DNA of 64,000 bases from an uncultured Muribaculaceae bacterium (lineage in GTDB: Bacteria; Bacteroidota; Bacteroidia; Bacteroidales; Muribaculaceae). Positions within the stretch are counted from its first letter, which is position 1; every line of letters begins with the position of its first letter. The stretch is from the NCBI GenBank assembly GCA_910579105.1, contig CAJTRT010000005.1:1-64000 (forward strand), read 5' to 3'. A program made the translations under genes and the position numbers. A model generated the notes under the pieces. That model searched no databases, was not told the origin of the DNA, and worked only from the letters and a program-made list of their open reading frames with translations. Of the stretch, positions 36,109 through 44,932 are shown one piece after another.

Positions 36109-37452
36109 TCAGTTGAACAGCCTCTCTATTTTGTGGATATGACCTACGAGGCAGAATACTACGACGTGGTCGCCCGGCTCTATCCGGGTACGGCCGCTGA
36201 CGAGCATCCCCTCTCCATCGCGGATAAGACCGGCAATCGTCATCTCCTTGCTCAGTTTTAAATCCATGACCGGGGCCTGGGTGATTCTCGATCCCTCGCG
36301 GGCTTCGAGTTCCGCTATTTCCGCGTCGGCCAGGGTGAGGAACTTCGACGTGCTGTCGTCGGACGCGAGGAGCACCTGGAAAATCTTGCTCGAAGCGAGC
36401 AGTTTCTTGTTTATGATGGAGCCGATGTTAAGTCCTTCCGCTTCGGAGATAAACTGTATGTTCTCCACCTCCGCCACAGTCTTGCTCACTCCGAACTCCT
36501 TAGCGGTCAGACATCCGAGAATGTTAGATTCTGAGAAGTCCGTAAGAGCCACAAACGCATCCATCCCCTCGAGCCCCTCCTCGCGCAGTGTGTCGTTATT
36601 GCGGGCATCGCCGTGTATGATATTCACGTTGCATCCGCCGCATTTTTCCGGAAGGCGCCGGCAAACTTCGGCATTTTCCTCAATGATGGTCATTTCCCAA
36701 CGTTCCGACGCCATATGGGCGAGACGTACGGCGATGCGCCCTCCGCCCATAATCATCACCTTCCGTATCTTGTAGTCGCGCTTGCCGCAGATCTGGCGGA
36801 TCTCGTCGACATAATCGCGGGTGGTCGTGAAGAAAAGTATGTCATTCTCGCTCACGACGTCCTCGCCACCAGGTATCAGCGTGTCGTGACGGCGCTTGAT
36901 GGCGGAGACATGGTAGTTGTGCTGTCCATACGTTATGTCGCGGAGTTTCTTGCCGATAATCTCCGCTCCGGAACGCACCCTCACACTAAGGATTATCAGC
37001 TGGCCGTCATGCAGTTCATACCAGTTCCTGACCCATGGGCGGCGCAACGCGGTGACTATCTCCTGGGCGGCAAGGTCCTCCGGATAAATCAGATGGTCGA
37101 CCCCTATCGAGCTGAAAAACTCGCGCCCGGTACCCGACAAGAACTCGTAGTTGTCGATACGGGCCACGGTCTTTGTCGCCCCGAGCCGCTTGCCTATGGC
37201 GCACGCCACCAGGTTGGTGTTCTCGAACGGAGTAACGGCTATCAGCAGGTCGCAATCGGCGTTCACCCCGGCCGCCGCGAGGTCGCGGAACGAGGTCGGG
37301 CTGCCGACATATGTCATAAGGTTATAGTTCGCATCGAGCTTGTCGAGCTTCTCATGGTCGCGGTCGACCACTATTATGTCCTGGTTCTCCCTCGACAGCA
37401 GTTTCGCCAAATGCGATCCCACCTCACCGGCGCCGACAATAACAATCCTCAT
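36109..37452 (-). CDS. trkA: Trk system NAD-binding regulatory subunit TrkA
   Basis: A 447-residue cytoplasmic regulator with two RCK units, each with an NAD-binding Rossmann motif: G-A-G-E-V-G-S-H-L near residue 7 and M-G-G-G-R-I-A-V-R near 235. Each is followed by a small TrkA-C ligand-binding domain (about 145-220 and 370-447). It gates TrkH in response to NAD(H)/nucleotides. It forms the trkA-trkH operon and starts 25 bp after the dxs stop. Confidence 0.95.
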   Translation of the reverse strand: MRIVIVGAGEVGSHLAKLLSRENQDIIVVDRDHEKLDKLDANYNLMTYVGSPTSFRDLAAAGVNADCDLLIAVTPFENTNLVACAIGKRLGATKTVARIDNYEFLSGTGREFFSSIGVDHLIYPEDLAAQEIVTALRRPWVRNWYELHDGQLIILSVRVRSGAEIIGKKLRDITYGQHNYHVSAIKRRHDTLIPGGEDVVSENDILFFTTTRDYVDEIRQICGKRDYKIRKVMIMGGGRIAVRLAHMASERWEMTIIEENAEVCRRLPEKCGGCNVNIIHGDARNNDTLREEGLEGMDAFVALTDFSESNILGCLTAKEFGVSKTVAEVENIQFISEAEGLNIGSIINKKLLASSKIFQVLLASDDSTSKFLTLADAEIAELEAREGSRITQAPVMDLKLSKEMTIAGLIRDGEGMLVSGRTRIEPGDHVVVFCLVGHIHKIERLFN

Positions 37453-37477
37453 AACTACTTAAACTGCCGGGGAGTGA

Positions 37478-39436
37478 TTATTGTTTTGCCGCGTCTACCA
37501 GCGCTTTCGCGATTGAAGCCGCGTCAAGGCCGCAAAGCTCGTGAAGCTCAGCCACAGAGCCCTGCGCCACGAACCGGTCTGGGATGCCAATGCGCTTGAC
37601 TGGAATGTTGTATCCGTTGTCGGCCATCCATTCCATAACCGCCGAGCCGAAACCTCCTGTGCGGGCGCCGTCCTCCACGGTTACAATCGCTCTCACTCCC
37701 TTCGAAGCCACTTTCCGCAGGATTTCTTCGTCGAGCGGTTTCAGGAAACGCATGTCATAAAGGTCCGCCGTCACGCCATGGTCCGCGGCAAGCCTCACTG
37801 CCTCAACCGAGGCTGACAGCATAGTGCCTATTGAAAGCAGTGCCACATCGGCGTTGTCTGAAACCTCTACCTCCACGCCTTGGCCGACCGGAAGGCGTTT
37901 CATCGCCTTCTGCCACTCGGCCTTCTGCCCGCAACCTCGCGGATAGCGGATAGCCATCGGGCCCTCTATCACGCCGAGGCTTGATGTATAGAGCAGGTCG
38001 CGCAACTCCTCTTCCGACGACGGGGCGGCTACTGTCATGCCGGGAATCGCGCGCATATATGCCAGGTCGAAGACTCCGTGGTGCGTCGCACCGTCCTCAC
38101 CGACCAGTCCGGCGCGGTCTATGCAGAACACGACCGGCAGGCGCTGGAGGGCGACATCGTTTATGATCTGGTCATATGCCCGTTGCAGGAACGCGGAGTA
38201 AATGGCCACATAGGGGCGCAGACCGTCCTTGGCCAACCCACCCGCGAAAGTCACGGCATGTTCCTCAGATATGCCGACATCGAACACTCTCGATGGTAGC
38301 TTTTCCCGCATTATGCTCAGGGAGGTGCCGGACAGCATAGCCGCGGTGATGCCGGTTATTTTCTTGTTCTCTTTGGCGAGTTCGAGGAGCGTCTGCCCGA
38401 ACACATCCTGGTATTTGGGCGGATGCGGGCCCGGGATGCTCGCAGGGCGCTCGCCTGATTCGGGATTGAACTTGCCGGGTGCGTGCCATGTCGCCGGATC
38501 CTGCTCGGCTGCTTCGAATCCCTTGCCTTTGGTCGTCTTGATATGTAGGATTTTAGGGCCGGTCATATCCTTGATGTCACCGAGCACCTTGACCAGTCCG
38601 GCTATATCGTGGCCGTCGACTGGCCCGAAATAGCGAATGTTCAGGCCCTCGAAAATATTCTGTTGCCGGCTCAGAAGAGCTTTAAGCGAATTGTTGAAGC
38701 GCAGGATGGAACCGCGTCCGCGGTCTGAAACCAGATGTGCCTTCCGAAGAATGCTGTACAGCTTGAACCTCAGGTTGTTATACCGCTTGGAAGTAGTAAT
38801 CTGGGCGAGATATCTGTGGAGCGAGCCCACATTGTCATCAATCGACATGTCATTGTCGTTGAGGATTATGAGCAGATTGTTAGGAGTGTTGGCGGCATTG
38901 TTTAGCCCCTCGAAGGCGAGACCGCCACCGATTGACGCGTCGCCTATGACGGCCACTATGTTGCGCCGCGGCTCGTCGGTGTTCATCTCTGTGGCCACCG
39001 CCATTCCGAGCGCCGCGGAGATGGAATTCGAGGCGTGGCCGGCGGAGAACGTGTCATACTCGCTCTCGTCCGGGTTCGGGAAACCGCTAAGGCCGTTTAG
39101 CTTGCGGTTGGTATGGAAGCGGTCCCGGCGCCCGGTCAGAATCTTGTGGCCGTAAGCCTGATGACCGACGTCCCATACTATGCGGTCGTACGGGGTGTTG
39201 AATACGTAGTGTAGCGCCACCGTCAGTTCGACAGCACCCATGCTCGAGGCAAAATGTCCCGGGTTTTTCGACAAAGAATTAATCAGAAACTCGCGGATGT
39301 CGGAGCATACTTGCGGCAGTTGCCCGACCGCGAGGGCGCGGAGATCGGCAGGCGAGTCAATCCGGCTCAGCAGGGGATAACGACCGGCGGCATTACCGGC
39401 AGTTGTCGCTGTCGCGTTTGTTGTTGTTGCCGACAT
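37478..39436 (-). CDS. dxs: 1-deoxy-D-xylulose-5-phosphate synthase
   Basis: First enzyme of the non-mevalonate isoprenoid pathway: joins pyruvate and glyceraldehyde 3-phosphate using thiamine diphosphate. At 652 residues it has a normal length. The diphosphate-binding motif reads G-D-A-S (about residues 165-168) instead of the usual G-D-G, followed by the expected L-N-D-N-D-M-S-I. The transketolase-like central domain (E-E-H-A-V-T-F-A-G-G near 390) and C-terminal domain are complete. The ATG at 39436 lies inside the preceding small membrane-protein gene (44-bp overlap), suggesting translational coupling. Confidence 0.95.
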   Translation of the reverse strand: MSATTTNATATTAGNAAGRYPLLSRIDSPADLRALAVGQLPQVCSDIREFLINSLSKNPGHFASSMGAVELTVALHYVFNTPYDRIVWDVGHQAYGHKILTGRRDRFHTNRKLNGLSGFPNPDESEYDTFSAGHASNSISAALGMAVATEMNTDEPRRNIVAVIGDASIGGGLAFEGLNNAANTPNNLLIILNDNDMSIDDNVGSLHRYLAQITTSKRYNNLRFKLYSILRKAHLVSDRGRGSILRFNNSLKALLSRQQNIFEGLNIRYFGPVDGHDIAGLVKVLGDIKDMTGPKILHIKTTKGKGFEAAEQDPATWHAPGKFNPESGERPASIPGPHPPKYQDVFGQTLLELAKENKKITGITAAMLSGTSLSIMREKLPSRVFDVGISEEHAVTFAGGLAKDGLRPYVAIYSAFLQRAYDQIINDVALQRLPVVFCIDRAGLVGEDGATHHGVFDLAYMRAIPGMTVAAPSSEEELRDLLYTSSLGVIEGPMAIRYPRGCGQKAEWQKAMKRLPVGQGVEVEVSDNADVALLSIGTMLSASVEAVRLAADHGVTADLYDMRFLKPLDEEILRKVASKGVRAIVTVEDGARTGGFGSAVMEWMADNGYNIPVKRIGIPDRFVAQGSVAELHELCGLDAASIAKALVDAAKQ

Positions 39437-39605
39437 ATTTCTTATAAAGCGGTATGAATATGATGAAGCCGGAAGCTATGACAGGGAACAAAGACACAAG
39501 GGTCAGCGGAATCTGCTGCGCTATCATCCTGGTAATAAGGATGGCGCATATTCCCAGCCACAACAGTCCTATAATCACGAACCTCAGAATAACGGACACG
39601 CTCAT
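39393..39605 (-). CDS. Small two-helix membrane protein overlapping dxs
   Basis: A 70-residue protein with two hydrophobic segments (about residues 3-25 and 33-54), then a short basic, Asn-rich tail (Y-K-K-Y-V-G-N-N-N-K-R). No family recognised. The ATG at 39605 is chosen because a TAATTTTG promoter box lies about 65 nt upstream; an earlier in-frame start lies at or before the predicted transcript start. Its 3' end overlaps the dxs start by 44 bp in another frame. It could be a genuine small protein or a translated leader that sets dxs expression. Confidence 0.55.
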   Translation of the reverse strand: MSVSVILRFVIIGLLWLGICAILITRMIAQQIPLTLVSLFPVIASGFIIFIPLYKKYVGNNNKRDSDNCR

Positions 39606-39669
39606 CAGATGAATAATCAGTTTATCTCGCGCCGGAAAGCCCTGATGGCTTCCTGACGCTTTCAATAAG

Positions 39670-39702
39670 CAAAATTAGCAATTTTTTCTGACATTACAGC
39701 AA
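39670..39702 (-). promoter_or_regulatory. Probable promoter of the small membrane protein-dxs unit
   Basis: On the minus strand TAATTTTG (39670-39677) with a TTG (39700-39702) at a slightly long spacing of 22 nt. The predicted start is near 39663. Confidence 0.45.
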
Positions 39703-39826
39703 CCCTCACCGCATATTCACCTTTTGACCAGCCGCCGCCTGTCTTTATCAGGCCGCCCCTATGTGAAGGAGGGAGCCATAATGGCTCTCGGGCCTGTCGA
39801 CTGAGCATAATGTAGTAACAACAAGA

Positions 39827-39854
39827 CGCTGTGTCTTTTGACCAAGACACAGCG
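39827..39854 (-). terminator. Hairpin after the TetR-family gene
   Basis: An 11-bp perfect stem (CGCTGTGTCTT, 39827-39837, with 39844-39854) and 6-nt loop. It lies 64 bp after the TetR stop. The T-run on the minus strand is poor, so it is a weak terminator or an mRNA 3' stabiliser. The rest of the 39606-39917 gap holds another weak stem (39749-39796) and no gene. Confidence 0.5.
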
Positions 39855-39917
39855 CCATAGGGGGTTCGCGGGGCGTCCATACATCAACCGACGCACAGAA
39901 GTCGTCGGAGATGGGAT

Positions 39918-40631
39918 TCAATATTGGAGGGCATTCGCGATAACATCTTCCGCGACACCCTGTTGGCGGAGATTTTCGGCAATACGCTCCCTCTCCCTGT
40001 CAACCGGAGCCTTGCAGAAGAGCATTTCTCCAACATGGCGGCACGCGCCCGTCACCCTGCGGCGCCCCTCTTCGGTATTGAGGTCTATGCCAGCGAAGGG
40101 AGAGCGGTCCTTGTGGAGCACGAGATAATATATGCCCGCCACCAGCATGGCGGTTACGGCCACGATGTCTTGCCTTGACGTTTCTTCCAGCCCTGAGGCC
40201 ATATCGAGCATCTCCTGGGAATGGAGTTCGCGCAGACGCGCCGTGCGCTCGGTTATGTGGTTCCCCTCCGAGATTTCCCATCTCAGGATTTCCGCCATTA
40301 TGGCGTCATTGATCAAGGTCTCCATAAGTTTGCCGAGCAACTCGCCATACACTTCGGGGGTGCCGAGCTCTTTGAGATTGTTGCGGACGAAATCACGCAG
40401 CCAATAGTCATATTTTTTCACAAACTCGTCGTAGAACTCGTCAAGATTCTTGTAGCGGTTGTAAAACACTATCGGCTCGATCTTGGCCTTCTTCACTATA
40501 TCCGTTACAAGGGCCAGGGAAAATCCTTTCTTTTTGATTTGTGACACGGCCGCTTTCATGATCGCCTCTTCAATATCGGCTTTCGAGCGTCTGGGACGGC
40601 GAGTCGTTTTAGCTTCGTTAGCTGGTTCCAT
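39918..40631 (-). CDS. TetR/AcrR-family transcriptional regulator
   Basis: A 237-residue one-component repressor. The DNA-binding domain is at about residues 12-60 (A-D-I-E-E-A-I-M-K-A-A, then F-S-L-A-L-V-T-D-I-V-K-K-A, and V-F-Y-N-R-Y-K-N-L-D-E-F), the TetR helix-turn-helix pattern. The C-terminal helices form the variable ligand and dimerisation domain. The ATG at 40631 is used; two codons upstream there is only TTG. No pump or enzyme gene is adjacent, but a palindrome covers its own promoter, so it probably controls itself and targets elsewhere. Confidence 0.88.
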   Translation of the reverse strand: MEPANEAKTTRRPRRSKADIEEAIMKAAVSQIKKKGFSLALVTDIVKKAKIEPIVFYNRYKNLDEFYDEFVKKYDYWLRDFVRNNLKELGTPEVYGELLGKLMETLINDAIMAEILRWEISEGNHITERTARLRELHSQEMLDMASGLEETSRQDIVAVTAMLVAGIYYLVLHKDRSPFAGIDLNTEEGRRRVTGACRHVGEMLFCKAPVDRERERIAENLRQQGVAEDVIANALQY

Positions 40632-40706
40632 ATCCAAGATTTATTTCATAGGCATCGCCCGCTCCATCCATCCGACGGGCTTGTATTTGATGCCGCATAT
40701 AAACAA

Positions 40707-40735
40707 CACCGCAAATATATACAATATTCGCGGTG
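40707..40735. promoter_or_regulatory. Palindromic operator over the TetR gene promoter
   Basis: The arms CACCGCAAATAT (40707-40718) and ATATTCGCGGTG (40724-40735) are inverted with one mismatch in 12 around a 5-nt centre. The left arm contains the minus-strand promoter box TATATTTG (40712-40719), and the predicted transcript start near 40705 is just outside. The size and placement fit a TetR-type operator for autorepression. Confidence 0.55.
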
Positions 40736-40798
40736 CTTACAATAATTAGTCAGTTAAGAAATCCATCTGCGGTGTAGCCGATTTGGCAACTCGCACGC

Positions 40799-42919
40799 CT
40801 ATTTCTCTTCCTTGGAGTTATCTGGCCGTCCGGCAGGTGCGGGACCAGCTTCGGATTCACCTGTGCCACAGCCGTCGCCTGTCGCGTTTTTATCCGCCGT
40901 GACATCTGTCGCCTCCACATCGACCGGCACTGGTGGCGGAAGCTGCTTGTCGCCCTTGTCGGCAGCCCTCTGCGCGGCAAGGATCTCATCGGTGCGCGAA
41001 GCCCACTGCCGCTTGCCGAAAATGCGTTCCACGTCTTCTGTGAAAATCACTTCTCTGGAATACAGCACTTCGGCAAGCTGGTTGTGTCCCGACGCGTGTT
41101 CGCTGAGAATCGACTTCGCTCGCTCGTACTGCTCGTTTATAATCCGCGAGACCTCTTCGTCGATCATCCGGGCGCGGTCGTCACTGTAAGGTTTGGAGAA
41201 CCCGTAATTCTGACCGGTGGAATCGTAATAGGAGAGATTGGGGAGGCGCTCGCTCATACCGTAATACACCACCATCGCGTATGCCTGTTTGGTTACCCGC
41301 TCGAGGTCGTTGGCAGCCCCGGTCGAGATGTGGCCGAGGAACAGCTCTTCCGCGGCGCGGCCTCCGAGGGTGGCGCACATTTCGTCAAGTATGGCTTGAG
41401 AAGGTGTGATCTGGCGTTCCTCCGGGAGATACCAAGCGGCACCAAGAGCGCGTCCGCGAGGAACGATTGTGACCTTTATCAGGGGGTTCGCGTAACGTAG
41501 GAACCAGCTTACCGTCGCATGGCCGGCCTCGTGGCACGCAATGGCGCGCTTTTCCTCTTCGGTGGTTATTTTGGAGCGCTTCTCCAGGCCGCCGATAATA
41601 CGGTCTACCGCGTCGATGAAATCCTGCTTCTGAACAACCTCCTTGTTGCGCCGGGCAGCTATAAGCGCCGCCTCGTTGCAGACGTTGGCGATGTCAGCCC
41701 CGGAGAAGCCGGGGGTCTGCCGGGCGAGCAGGTCGATGTTCACGCTGTCATCGATCTTGATATTCTTCAAATGCACTTTGAATATCTCCACGCGGTCGTT
41801 CAGCTCGGGCAGCTCTACATAGATCTGACGGTCGAAACGCCCGGCGCGGAGCAGGGCCTTGTCGAGTATGTCGGCCCGGTTGGTCGCCGCGAGAATAATC
41901 ACACCGCTGTTGGTGCCGAACCCGTCCATCTCGGTAAGGAGCTGGTTGAGAGTGTTCTCGCGCTCATCGTTAGCGCCCATGTTCGGGTTCTTGCCTCGAG
42001 CCCGGCCTACCGCGTCAATCTCGTCGATGAACACTATGCAGGGGGCCTTCTCCTTGGCTTTCTGAAAGAGGTCGCGGACGCGCGACGCGCCTACACCTAC
42101 GAACATCTCCACGAAATCAGAACCGGACATGGAAAAGAAAGGCACATTGGCCTCTCCGGCGACGGCTTTGGCAAGCAGGGTCTTACCTGTTCCCGGAGGC
42201 CCCACAAGGAGGGCCCCTTTCGGTATCTTGCCGCCAAGATTCGTATAGCGCTGCGGATTTTTGAGGAACTCGACAATTTCTTCGATTTCCACTTTGGCTT
42301 CCGACAGACCGGCAACATCCTGGAATGTTACTTTCACGGGGCCGTCCTTGTCGAAAATCTGCGCCTTTGACTTACCGACGGAGAACACGCCGCCAGAACC
42401 GTCGCGGCCGCTCATCCGCTTCATTATGAAGAACCAGAAGGCTACGAGCAGGAGCACCGGGCCGAAAGTCCAGAGTATGGCCGACAGGTCTGTTCCTTCC
42501 TCGTAGTCCACCGGTCCGGTGTAGATTCCCTGCTGGCGGAGAGCGTCGATTTTACGGGAAAAGTCGCCGAGTTCGGGAATCTGGGTGGTGATGCACGCCT
42601 CGCCGCCGTCCTTGTACTGACTCTGGTGGAATACCTTCCTGGCCAGGGAGTCGGAAAGCATGGCGGTAGCGACGCCCTTGCGCTTGTCAACGATTATCTC
42701 CGTGATTCCGTGATTCCGCGAGATTACCGAATCAGTCAGGTAGCTCTCAAATTCGGAATACTTGACTTGTTTTTTTATGGAATTGTCATCAAGATAGTAC
42801 GCGCCAAAGAGGAACACGAGTATCACGGCGTACATCCAGAACATGCTGAACCGTATCTGCGGTGTCTTTTTCTTGCCGCTTGGATTGCCGTTATTTGATG
42901 ATTGCTTGTTGTCAGCCAT
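40799..42919 (-). CDS. ftsH: ATP-dependent zinc metalloprotease FtsH
   Basis: A 706-residue membrane-bound AAA+ protease that degrades misfolded membrane proteins and regulators. Two N-terminal membrane helices (about residues 23-45 and 145-165) flank a periplasmic domain. The AAA+ domain has Walker A (G-P-P-G-T-G-K-T) and Walker B (I-V-F-I-D-E-I-D), and the zinc site is His463-Glu-Ala-Gly-His467. The C-terminus is Pro/Asp-rich and disordered. The ATG at 42919 gives the typical M-A-D-N-K start; longer readings have an implausible N-terminus. It is preceded by rsfS with a 56-bp gap. Confidence 0.96.
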   Translation of the reverse strand: MADNKQSSNNGNPSGKKKTPQIRFSMFWMYAVILVFLFGAYYLDDNSIKKQVKYSEFESYLTDSVISRNHGITEIIVDKRKGVATAMLSDSLARKVFHQSQYKDGGEACITTQIPELGDFSRKIDALRQQGIYTGPVDYEEGTDLSAILWTFGPVLLLVAFWFFIMKRMSGRDGSGGVFSVGKSKAQIFDKDGPVKVTFQDVAGLSEAKVEIEEIVEFLKNPQRYTNLGGKIPKGALLVGPPGTGKTLLAKAVAGEANVPFFSMSGSDFVEMFVGVGASRVRDLFQKAKEKAPCIVFIDEIDAVGRARGKNPNMGANDERENTLNQLLTEMDGFGTNSGVIILAATNRADILDKALLRAGRFDRQIYVELPELNDRVEIFKVHLKNIKIDDSVNIDLLARQTPGFSGADIANVCNEAALIAARRNKEVVQKQDFIDAVDRIIGGLEKRSKITTEEEKRAIACHEAGHATVSWFLRYANPLIKVTIVPRGRALGAAWYLPEERQITPSQAILDEMCATLGGRAAEELFLGHISTGAANDLERVTKQAYAMVVYYGMSERLPNLSYYDSTGQNYGFSKPYSDDRARMIDEEVSRIINEQYERAKSILSEHASGHNQLAEVLYSREVIFTEDVERIFGKRQWASRTDEILAAQRAADKGDKQLPPPVPVDVEATDVTADKNATGDGCGTGESEAGPAPAGRPDNSKEEK

Positions 42920-42975
42920 ATTGTTTTCGTGATAGGGTGGGTCTGTTCCGACAATGCTGCCGTCGTGTCCAGGCG

Positions 42976-43365
42976 TCAGTCGAGGTCGGGAATGTTGGTT
43001 ATGACGGCGTCGCTCCAAAGCTCTTCAAGATTGTAAAGAGAGCGGGCCTCGCGGGTAAACACATGCACGAGCGTGTCGCCATAATCGATCACGATCCACT
43101 GCGCGTTGCGGTAGCCGTCGTAGTTGTAGGGTTTTATACGGTTGCTTTCGAGAAGGGCGTCTCGCACATGGTCGGCGATCGCCGCGACCTGCTGGTTTGA
43201 AGTCCCCTGGCAGAGTATGAATTTCATAGCCGGGGCGGCCTCGATAGACGAGAGGTCTATGATGGTGATTTCCTTTCCCTTGCGATCCTGTATGGCGTCA
43301 ATCACGAGATTGTCGAACGACGCGCTATCCGTCATCCGGGATTTAGAAGTCAGTTTATCTGTCAT
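42976..43365 (-). CDS. rsfS: Ribosomal silencing factor RsfS
   Basis: A 129-residue protein of the RsfS/Iojap family, which binds ribosomal protein uL14 and blocks subunit joining when nutrients are poor. Family landmarks are D-A-I-Q-D-R-K-G-K-E-I-T-I-I-D-L, F-I-L-C-Q-G-T-S-N-Q-Q-V, and the end segment W-I-V-I-D-Y-G-D-T-L-V-H-V-F. A TAACTTCG -7-like box (43445-43452, minus strand) lies about 80 bp upstream. It forms an operon with ftsH. Confidence 0.94.
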   Translation of the reverse strand: MTDKLTSKSRMTDSASFDNLVIDAIQDRKGKEITIIDLSSIEAAPAMKFILCQGTSNQQVAAIADHVRDALLESNRIKPYNYDGYRNAQWIVIDYGDTLVHVFTREARSLYNLEELWSDAVITNIPDLD

Positions 43366-43519
43366 ATGAAAGTCAGTTCTAATGCTAATGGAATGAATAC
43401 GTTGAAACGTTGCCCGCCTGCGTCCAGGCGGATTTTAGAAGTTGCGAAGTTACTAATTATTTCCGACATTGTGGGCGCTTTTCCCGAAAGGGGCAACTCT
43501 TTTTACCATTATTAAACAA

Positions 43520-44761
43520 TCATTCGAAGCGCATGGTTTTCGCCGGCGATATTCTCGCGACAACGGCGGCCGGAATCAGCATGAGCCCCGCGGAAACAGC
43601 TACAACGCCCAGATCGAGGAGCGCCACATGCAACCAGCTGATCTCCACAGGCACATAACTCAGATAATAAGCCTGCGGGTCGAGAGGCAGGTAGTGCCAC
43701 ATTCGCTGTGTCAGCAAAAAGCCAAGCGCCAGTATGTTGCCGGTCAGGAGACCTATGGCCACGATTCTGCCGCCAAGCAGGATGAACACGCGCCTGACCA
43801 GGCCGTCGGTGGCACCGAGGCTTTTCAGCTGGCCTATCATGCGCACTCTTTCCAGAATCAGAATGAACACGCTTGAAATCAGAGTAAAGCCGCTCACGCA
43901 TCCCATCAGTATCAGTATCACGACCACATTGGTGTCAAGAAGCCCGAGCCAGTTATAATACATCGCGCCGGACCGCGACACGGTATCGACCACCATAGGT
44001 TCACGTAACCGGCCAAACGCGTACTCCTTGTTAAGAGCCTGCTGCAACCGCTCAGCCGAGCGTTTTATTTCCGCCTCGGGTATGCCTTGCAGTTCAAGCC
44101 GCAGGCCGTTTCCCGCGCCAAGTCCGCACACGCCTTGCGATTCCGGGAGGGGCAGATACGCCGTGAGATCGTCGTAATCGCCGAAATTGCTCCTGAACAG
44201 ACCGCTGACAGCATAGCGCCTCGCTTTCAGCGCGCCATTGACGAAGAAATACGAATAAACCTTGTCGCCGGTCGAAAGGCGCAGCCTGGATGCCTGCCGC
44301 TCGGACAAAAGCACCTCCCGCGCCGTGTCGGCGGGGATGGTGCCGGAAACGACCATATCCGACACAAAACGAAGTCCCGCGGAATCAGAGGGGAGCGAGC
44401 GAAACACCACTCCCAGAAAATCATCTTCTGTTTTAAGAATTCCGGCATGGCGCACAGCCGGTGCTACGCTGGCAGCGGGTATGGCGTCCCCGACGGCTTC
44501 CGATATAGCCGGCGTCAGGGCTACCGGCAGCATCGCCTCGCCGCTTACATTCCTGGCCGGCTCTATGCTGATCGCGGCCTCGAATCCGGCCACTTTCTCC
44601 CTGATGGCGTTCTTGAATCCGAGCACTATGCCGATCGACAGCAACATCACGGCGACGGCACACGAAATACCCGCCACCGCGATAACCACGTTGGTCGAGG
44701 GTCGCCGCCTGCCGCCCGGTGTCAGGCGAAGTCGCCGGCTTATGAACAGCGCTACATTCAC
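43520..44761 (-). CDS. FtsX-like ABC transporter permease (LolC/E type)
   Basis: A 413-residue inner-membrane protein with one N-terminal helix (about residues 25-50), a large periplasmic MacB-like domain (about 55-265) and three C-terminal helices forming the FtsX domain (L-I-S-S-V-F-I-L-I-L-E-R-V-R-M-I-G near 295). This layout is that of LolC/LolE lipoprotein-releasing permeases. The start codon is a GTG (V-N-V-A-L-F-I), the only suitable start. No ATPase gene is adjacent, so the partner must be encoded elsewhere. Confidence 0.88.
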   Translation of the reverse strand: MNVALFISRRLRLTPGGRRRPSTNVVIAVAGISCAVAVMLLSIGIVLGFKNAIREKVAGFEAAISIEPARNVSGEAMLPVALTPAISEAVGDAIPAASVAPAVRHAGILKTEDDFLGVVFRSLPSDSAGLRFVSDMVVSGTIPADTAREVLLSERQASRLRLSTGDKVYSYFFVNGALKARRYAVSGLFRSNFGDYDDLTAYLPLPESQGVCGLGAGNGLRLELQGIPEAEIKRSAERLQQALNKEYAFGRLREPMVVDTVSRSGAMYYNWLGLLDTNVVVILILMGCVSGFTLISSVFILILERVRMIGQLKSLGATDGLVRRVFILLGGRIVAIGLLTGNILALGFLLTQRMWHYLPLDPQAYYLSYVPVEISWLHVALLDLGVVAVSAGLMLIPAAVVARISPAKTMRFE

Positions 44762-44932
44762 TCCGCGAATTTATGAAAATATATTAAAAATCCGTCACTT
44801 CCACCCACTGTTTGTTATAAGGGTAAACATCAAAGCCTGTAACAAGCCTTTGAACATAGAGAAATGCCGCCACTGGCGGAAATCTCCGAGGGATTATTCA
44901 TTATATTACACTTTGCTCAACATCGAGGGACA

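Noticed and set aside
39662..39880. 72-codon minus-strand frame upstream of the dxs unit
   Set aside because: It crosses a terminator hairpin and the dxs promoter; composition not protein-like.
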